This document shows positions 5,141-9,005 of a stretch of 9,005 bases of DNA, in pieces (positions within the stretch are counted from its first letter, which is position 1; each line of letters opens with the position of its first letter). Below the pieces are notes generated by a model. It was given only the letters and a program-made list of their open reading frames with translations, was not told the origin of the DNA and searched no databases. Position numbers and translations under genes: made by a program. The stretch comes from Pedosphaera sp. (GTDB lineage Bacteria; Verrucomicrobiota; Verrucomicrobiia; Limisphaerales; SXTU01). The stretch covers positions 1 through 9,005 of the forward strand of contig SIBB01000123.1 of assembly GCA_009695395.1 (NCBI GenBank), read 5' to 3'.

Positions 5141-6172
5141 TTACGCGCCCATGCCGTCCTCGAAGGAGCCGGCGGCGGCAGGGAAGCATAGCTCGTTTTT
5201 CACGTAGCGGACACCGTCGCCGGAGCAGTGGTCGAGGTCCTTGTGCGCGCTCTCGGCCTCGACGACCAGCGGGGCGGACTTCGTGCCCATCGCCGCCATG
5301 TAGCGCTGCGGGTAGCCGACGTGGATGAGCAACTCGACGTAGCGGTGCATGTTCAGGTCGCCGCTGGCGAGGTCTGTGAACTGCATGGCGCGCTTGCCCC
5401 AGTCGGGCTGCATCGCGCGGAGCGGGAAGCCGCTGCGGACGACGAAGTTCTTCACATGGGCGGCGTAGATGCGGCTGCCGACTTTGAGGAAGCGGCTCTC
5501 CCACGTCTCGCCTTCCCAGCAGTGGGACGGGTCGGCGTTCACGGCGAGGGATTTGTCGCCGTTGCAGATGGAGACGAGCATGTTGAAGTCATCGGCCGTG
5601 CTGGCGGCGGTGCCGGGATGGATTTCGTGGCAGAGCTTGATGCCGAGTTCGTTGGCGTGCTTGCGGAGCTTGGCGGTCTTCTTGACGAAGCGTTCCTTGC
5701 CTTCCGCGAGCAGGTCGAAGCCGCCACCGGCCCAGAAGCCCCACGGGTAGCCGCTGGCGAGTTCCCAGCCGAAGGCCACGCCCCAGAACATCGGCATGAC
5801 CTTCACGTTCAGCTCGGCACTGAGGTCCATCAGCTTGAGCAGGTAGTTCTCGTGCCACTTCTCGATTTCTTGGGGCGTCTTCTTGGCGAGGTCGGGCGCG
5901 ATGAAGGGGTTGCCGGACTTGGTGCCGGTCCACGCGCTGGTGTGGACCCAGAAGGGGCAGTGGGCGGAGATGCCGTCGAGCGTCATGCCGCGCGACTCGA
6001 AGGTGTCGCGGATTTCCTTCGCGGACTTGAAGAGCTTGCCGCCGTTGAGGTGGTAGTTGCTGGGCTGGACGCCGGTGGCGCCGGCGGCTTTGGCAAAGTC
6101 GAGCACTTCGGCGAGGGATTTGCCGCCGTGCTGGGCGCATTCGAGGCTCGGGTGGTAAATAGGTTGCGCCAT
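5141..6172 (-). CDS. Sugar phosphate isomerase/epimerase, xylose-isomerase-like TIM barrel
   Basis: From ATG 6172-6170 this encodes 343 residues of the AP-endonuclease-2/xylose-isomerase-like TIM-barrel family, which isomerises or epimerises sugars or keto-sugars with a divalent metal. Candidate metal ligands are in the usual strand-end positions: E183 in KLCHEIHPGT, D214 and H217 in NADPSHC, H239 in AAHVKN, and E305 or E307 in VVEAESAH. The N-terminal IYHPSLECAQHGGKSL is a typical first strand. The frame can be extended to 6250, but the extra 26 residues look non-coding and cross the promoter region, so the downstream ATG is preferred. There is no signal peptide, suggesting a cytoplasmic enzyme. 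TATAAT (6176-6181, minus strand) lies only 3 nt before the start, so its role as a -10 box is uncertain. The stop is TAA, followed by its own terminator. The substrate is unknown. The family also includes DNA-repair nucleases, but this sequence fits the sugar branch. Confidence 0.9.
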   Translation of the reverse strand: MAQPIYHPSLECAQHGGKSLAEVLDFAKAAGATGVQPSNYHLNGGKLFKSAKEIRDTFESRGMTLDGISAHCPFWVHTSAWTGTKSGNPFIAPDLAKKTPQEIEKWHENYLLKLMDLSAELNVKVMPMFWGVAFGWELASGYPWGFWAGGGFDLLAEGKERFVKKTAKLRKHANELGIKLCHEIHPGTAASTADDFNMLVSICNGDKSLAVNADPSHCWEGETWESRFLKVGSRIYAAHVKNFVVRSGFPLRAMQPDWGKRAMQFTDLASGDLNMHRYVELLIHVGYPQRYMAAMGTKSAPLVVEAESAHKDLDHCSGDGVRYVKNELCFPAAAGSFEDGMGA

Positions 6173-6205
6173 AAAATTATAAGTTTGAGTCAGGTTTCTG
6201 TTTTG

Positions 6206-6232
6206 GTTTGCTCGCGCGAATGGATAGCAAAC
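6206..6232. promoter_or_regulatory. Operator-like dyad upstream of the isomerase gene
   Basis: GTTTGCT (6206-6212) and AGCAAAC (6226-6232) are perfect 7-bp inverted repeats, 20 bp centre to centre. The dyad begins 34 bp upstream of the isomerase start in the divergent gap, where a promoter would be expected. The spacing suits a dimeric repressor bound on one face of the helix. The regulator is not in the window and the site is a prediction only. Confidence 0.4.
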
Positions 6233-6303
6233 GGGCGCGTAGGAAATCAAGCACTGCCTCTGGGGCTGGTGATTTTAACGGGAGATGCGGGTTGCACCGA
6301 GCC

Positions 6304-6342
6304 CTCCCCGCCAGTTAGGAACTCCCCGCCAGCCCGGCTGGC
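6304..6342. repeat. Tandem CTCCCCGCCAG repeat merging into a palindrome before the TatD-family gene
   Basis: CTCCCCGCCAG occurs at 6304-6314 and 6322-6332, a perfect 11-bp direct repeat with an 18-bp period. The second copy runs into the perfect palindrome GCCAGCC-C-GGCTGGC (6328-6342), which ends 7 nt before the ATG at 6350. The position suits an operator or an RNA hairpin near the start codon. No function is demonstrated. Confidence 0.45.
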
Positions 6343-6349
6343 TTCACTC

Positions 6350-7159
6350 ATGATCGAGTTTTACGACACGCACGCGCATCTGGATTACCCCGACTTCGCC
6401 GACGAACTGCCGCAGCTCGTCGAGCGCGCGGCGGCGGCGGGCATCACGCGGCTCGTCAGCATCGGGACGGATTTGGAGAGCAGCGCGAAGGCGGTGGCGC
6501 TGGCAGAACGGTTTCCCGGCGTGTTCGCGGTGGTGGGCTGGCATCCGAACGACGCGGTGCGCGCGCCAAGGGATTTTCGCGCGGAGCTGCGGGAGCTGGC
6601 GAAGCATCCCAAGGTCGTGGCCATCGGCGAGACGGGGTTGGATTACTTCCGACTGCCGAGTGCGAGCGGCGGCTCGGCGGCGGACGACGAGCACGTCAAG
6701 GCGCGGCAGGCAGAGGTCTTTCAGCAGCAGCTCGAAGTCGCGGCGGAAGTTGGCTTGAACCTCGTCATCCACACACGCGGCGAGTGCTTCGAGGAGACGC
6801 TGGCGATGCTTGATCCGTTCGCCAGCCGCGTGCGCGGGGTGTTCCACTGCTTCGTCGGCACGCCCGAGCAGATGCGGCGCGTGCTGGCGATGAACTCGCT
6901 GGTGAGCTTCACGGGCATCCTGACCTTCAAGAACGCGCAGTCGGTGCGCGACACGCTGGCGGCGACGCCGCTGGGCAGCTTCATGCTGGAGACGGACGCC
7001 CCGTTCCTCGCGCCGGTGCCCTATCGCGGCAAGCGCTGCGAGTCCGCCTACGTGAAGGAAATCGCGGCGGCAGTGGCCGCGGTGAAGAACTGCACGCTGG
7101 AGGAGTTGAGCGCGGCGACGTGCGCGACGTCACGGGAGTTTTTCCCGAAGCTGGGTTGA
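6350..7159 (+). CDS. TatD-family metal-dependent hydrolase (DNase)
   Basis: This 269-residue cytoplasmic member of the TatD family of amidohydrolase-fold metalloenzymes is close to the usual length of about 260. Characterised members are metal-dependent deoxyribonucleases. All expected metal ligands are visible: H8 and H10 in DTHAHLD, E94 in IGETGLDY, H141 in VIHTR, H166 in FHCFVG, and D216 in ETDAPFLAP. A polar Gly/Ser-rich insert, roughly residues 103-116, follows the GLDYF motif and is longer than in common relatives. The frame is open far upstream over the antisense of the isomerase gene, but the family begins at the metal-binding first strand, so ATG 6350 is the start. No Shine-Dalgarno is seen. 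Whether it corresponds to TatD, YcfH or YjjV cannot be decided, so no symbol is given. It diverges from the isomerase gene, and the CotH gene follows after 82 bp on the same strand. Confidence 0.95.
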   Translation: MIEFYDTHAHLDYPDFADELPQLVERAAAAGITRLVSIGTDLESSAKAVALAERFPGVFAVVGWHPNDAVRAPRDFRAELRELAKHPKVVAIGETGLDYFRLPSASGGSAADDEHVKARQAEVFQQQLEVAAEVGLNLVIHTRGECFEETLAMLDPFASRVRGVFHCFVGTPEQMRRVLAMNSLVSFTGILTFKNAQSVRDTLAATPLGSFMLETDAPFLAPVPYRGKRCESAYVKEIAAAVAAVKNCTLEELSAATCATSREFFPKLG

Positions 7160-7241
7160 AGTGCACTGGAGAAGTGAATTCAGCGTGCTGCTTTACGAGT
7201 TTGTGTGGCGGCACGCTTGCCGTAATCTCGCCACGACACTG
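7160..7241 (+). promoter_or_regulatory. Gap before the CotH gene with a weak promoter candidate
   Basis: TTGTGT (7201-7206) and TAATCT (7223-7228) are separated by 16 bp and resemble a degenerate sigma-70 promoter. The -10-like hexamer lies 13 nt before the ATG. The match is only about half of consensus in each box. No terminator for the TatD-family gene is evident, so co-transcription is possible. Confidence 0.25.
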
Positions 7242-9005
7242 ATGAAGCACCTTTCCAACTATCGCACCACATCGCGTTCAGGGCTGACTCGCCCTGCCTG
7301 CTCGTGGGTGGCTTTGTGCTGGCTCGCTTACATCGTTGGGGCCTTTGCCCAACCGCGAGTGATCATCAACGAAATCCACTTCGAGCCGGCGGAGAAGAAG
7401 TCTCTGGAGTTCGTCGAGCTGCACAACGTGGGCACGACCGAGGCGCACCTCCCCGCCTGGCAGCTCGGCAAGTTCCGCTTCGGCGCGACCAACTCACTGC
7501 TGCCCGGCGGCTTCGTGGTCATCGCGGCGGACCCGGAGGCGTTTCGCAAAGCCTACGGATTCACGCCGCTCGGACCGCTGCCGGGCCGACTGAAGAACGA
7601 AGGCGAGCGCCTCGCCCTGCGCGACGCCAGCGGGCGCATCGTGGACGAGGTGCGCTACGGCGTGGGCTTCCCGTGGCCGGCGGCGACGGTGGGTGCGGGT
7701 TCGTCGCTGGAGCGTGTGCATCCGAATCTCGCCGCGACGTTCGCGAGTTCGTGGCGCGCGTCCGGCTTCCGCGTGGATGGCAGCTTGGGGAACAAATCGC
7801 CAACGCCGGGCAAGACTAACTCGGTCTTCTCTCCGGCGCAGCCGCCTGCCGTCGAAGCCGTCTCGCACGCGCCGCAACAACCGCGCTCCGGCGAGGCCGT
7901 GACCGTCACCGTGCGGGTCGCCGAACCGCGCGGCCACACGGCGAAGCTGCTGGTGCAAGTCGTCGAGCCGGGGAGCTATCTGCGCAAGAGCGACCCGGCT
8001 TACGAGCAAGGCTGGCAGGAGTTCCCGTTGAACTGGTCCGCCGCCGACCAGCACTTCACTGCCGTCGTGCCGGGAGAGTTTCAGAAACACCGCCGCCTGC
8101 TACGCTACCGCGTTCTCTTCACAGAGGCCTCCGGCCCCAACGTCCGCCTGCCCTACGCCGACGACGAAAGCCCGAACTTTGCATGGTTCTGCTACGACGG
8201 CGTGCCCGCGTGGACTGGCGCGGCGCAACCGGGCAAGACTCCCCCGCTCCAATTCTCCGCCGCCTTCCTCACCACGCTGCCCGTCTATCAACTCCTCGCG
8301 CGGCACGACGACGTGGAGCGCAGCCAATGGGACGGCGGCTACAACAAGCGCCGGCTCTTCGGCACCTTCGTCTGCGATGGCCAGGTCTTCGACCACGTGC
8401 AATTCCAGAATCGCGGCCAGGCCAGCACCTACGTCAGCGGCAAGACCAAGTGGGGCGTCCATTTCCCGCGAACGCATGACTTCACCCCGAAGAACCACTG
8501 GGGCCAGCCTTACGTCCGGCCGTGGGACCACTTGAACTTGAGCGGCTGCGCCAGCCCGTGGGTGCAGGTCAATCGCGGCATGGCTGGGATGGACGAGGCC
8601 GTTTCCTTCCGCGCGTATCACCTCGCTGGCGTGCCCAGTCCGGGGACTCACTGGATTCACTGGCGCGTCATCTCGCGCGCGGACGAGGCGAGCGCGAAGA
8701 GCCAATACGATGGTGACCTTTGGGGTCTCTACATGGTCGTGCAAGACCCCGACGGGCCGTTCCTGAAAGAGCGCGGCCTCCCCGACGGCAACACGTTCAG
8801 TCCCGAGACTGGGAAGAAACATCTGGGCAACGGGCTGCCGAAGGACGGCTCCGACTTCAACAAGTTCATGGACGGCTCCCGCAACACAAGTTCCGAAAAG
8901 TGGTGGCGTGACAATCTGAACCTCCCCGACTACTTCAGCTTCCACGCGGTCAACCGCATCGTCTCCAACGTGGATCTGCGCCACGGCGCGAATCACTTTC
9001 TCTAC
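7242..9005 (+). CDS. Secreted lamin-tail domain/CotH kinase-like protein (3' end outside window)
   Basis: The frame from ATG 7242 is open to the window edge, giving 588 residues. Residues 1-36 are a signal peptide with a long charged N-region, a core VALCWLAYIVG and an AFA cleavage site before Q37. A lamin-tail (LTD) beta-sandwich follows at about 38-165, starting VIINEIHFEPAEKKSLEFVE and ending near SLERVHP. About 175-310 is a probable immunoglobulin-like beta domain. A CotH kinase-like domain begins near residue 340 (LPVYQLLARHDDVERSQW) and includes GLYMVVQDPDGPFLKERG, NKFMDG and LRHGANHFLY at the edge. CotH proteins have a kinase-like fold; the spore-coat CotH phosphorylates coat proteins. 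The metal-binding and catalytic IPWDLD-type segment expected next lies outside the window, so activity cannot be judged. LTD-CotH proteins are abundant in Verrucomicrobiota and Planctomycetota and probably act outside the cytoplasm. No Shine-Dalgarno is present. Confidence 0.92.
   Translation, partial: MKHLSNYRTTSRSGLTRPACSWVALCWLAYIVGAFAQPRVIINEIHFEPAEKKSLEFVELHNVGTTEAHLPAWQLGKFRFGATNSLLPGGFVVIAADPEAFRKAYGFTPLGPLPGRLKNEGERLALRDASGRIVDEVRYGVGFPWPAATVGAGSSLERVHPNLAATFASSWRASGFRVDGSLGNKSPTPGKTNSVFSPAQPPAVEAVSHAPQQPRSGEAVTVTVRVAEPRGHTAKLLVQVVEPGSYLRKSDPAYEQGWQEFPLNWSAADQHFTAVVPGEFQKHRRLLRYRVLFTEASGPNVRLPYADDESPNFAWFCYDGVPAWTGAAQPGKTPPLQFSAAFLTTLPVYQLLARHDDVERSQWDGGYNKRRLFGTFVCDGQVFDHVQFQNRGQASTYVSGKTKWGVHFPRTHDFTPKNHWGQPYVRPWDHLNLSGCASPWVQVNRGMAGMDEAVSFRAYHLAGVPSPGTHWIHWRVISRADEASAKSQYDGDLWGLYMVVQDPDGPFLKERGLPDGNTFSPETGKKHLGNGLPKDGSDFNKFMDGSRNTSSEKWWRDNLNLPDYFSFHAVNRIVSNVDLRHGANHFLY

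Noticed and set aside
5228..6349. Upstream extension of the TatD-family frame, giving a 643-residue protein
   Set aside because: The extension is antisense to the isomerase gene. The TatD fold begins at the metal-binding DTHAHLD next to ATG 6350, so a fusion is not supported.

Overview
This is a GC-rich bacterial chromosomal window with seven complete or 3'-complete protein genes plus two cut by the window edges. There are no RNA genes, CRISPR arrays, insertion sequences or phage genes, and no gene-free stretch exceeds about 180 bp. An exported lamin-tail/CotH protein, a CtBP-type dehydrogenase, a GH88-like hydrolase and a xylose-isomerase-like TIM-barrel enzyme together suggest Verrucomicrobiota (Pedosphaera/Limisphaerales-like). 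So do the absence of Shine-Dalgarno sequences and the many small intergenic palindromes. Planctomycetota is the main alternative. The taxonomic call is inference.

Layout. On the minus strand at the left edge lie the N-terminal part of L-aspartate oxidase (nadB, 1-452) and, upstream of it in tandem, a secreted N-formylglutamate-amidohydrolase-like protein (574-1398). A divergent gap leads to a plus-strand trio: a CtBP-like D-2-hydroxyacid dehydrogenase (1542-2537), a FabG-like short-chain dehydrogenase (2669-3463) and a GH88-like unsaturated-uronyl hydrolase (3554-5005). A minus-strand sugar phosphate isomerase/epimerase (5141-6172) converges on the trio and has its own terminator (5088-5113). 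It diverges from a TatD-family metallo-hydrolase (6350-7159), which is followed by a secreted lamin-tail/CotH protein (7242 to the right edge, incomplete).

Function. The middle block (1542-6172) combines a uronyl hydrolase, two NAD(P)-dependent oxidoreductases and a sugar isomerase-type enzyme. It is plausibly a small sugar or uronate catabolism locus, although no single pathway is proven by sequence alone. nadB (NAD synthesis) and the TatD-like gene look like housekeeping neighbours.

The most unusual content lies between the genes. Three gaps are largely filled by palindromic elements. Two of these (512-577 and 3460-3543) start with GTAG and end with CTAC, like REP/BIME elements mobilised by RAYT (REP-associated tyrosine) transposases. 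In both, the GTAG head contains the TAG stop codon of the neighbouring gene. These are the only two TAG stops among the six stop codons visible here. A third, different 23-bp inverted repeat (2541-2608) separates the first two genes of the trio, and a collapsed relic of it may sit at 5031-5046.
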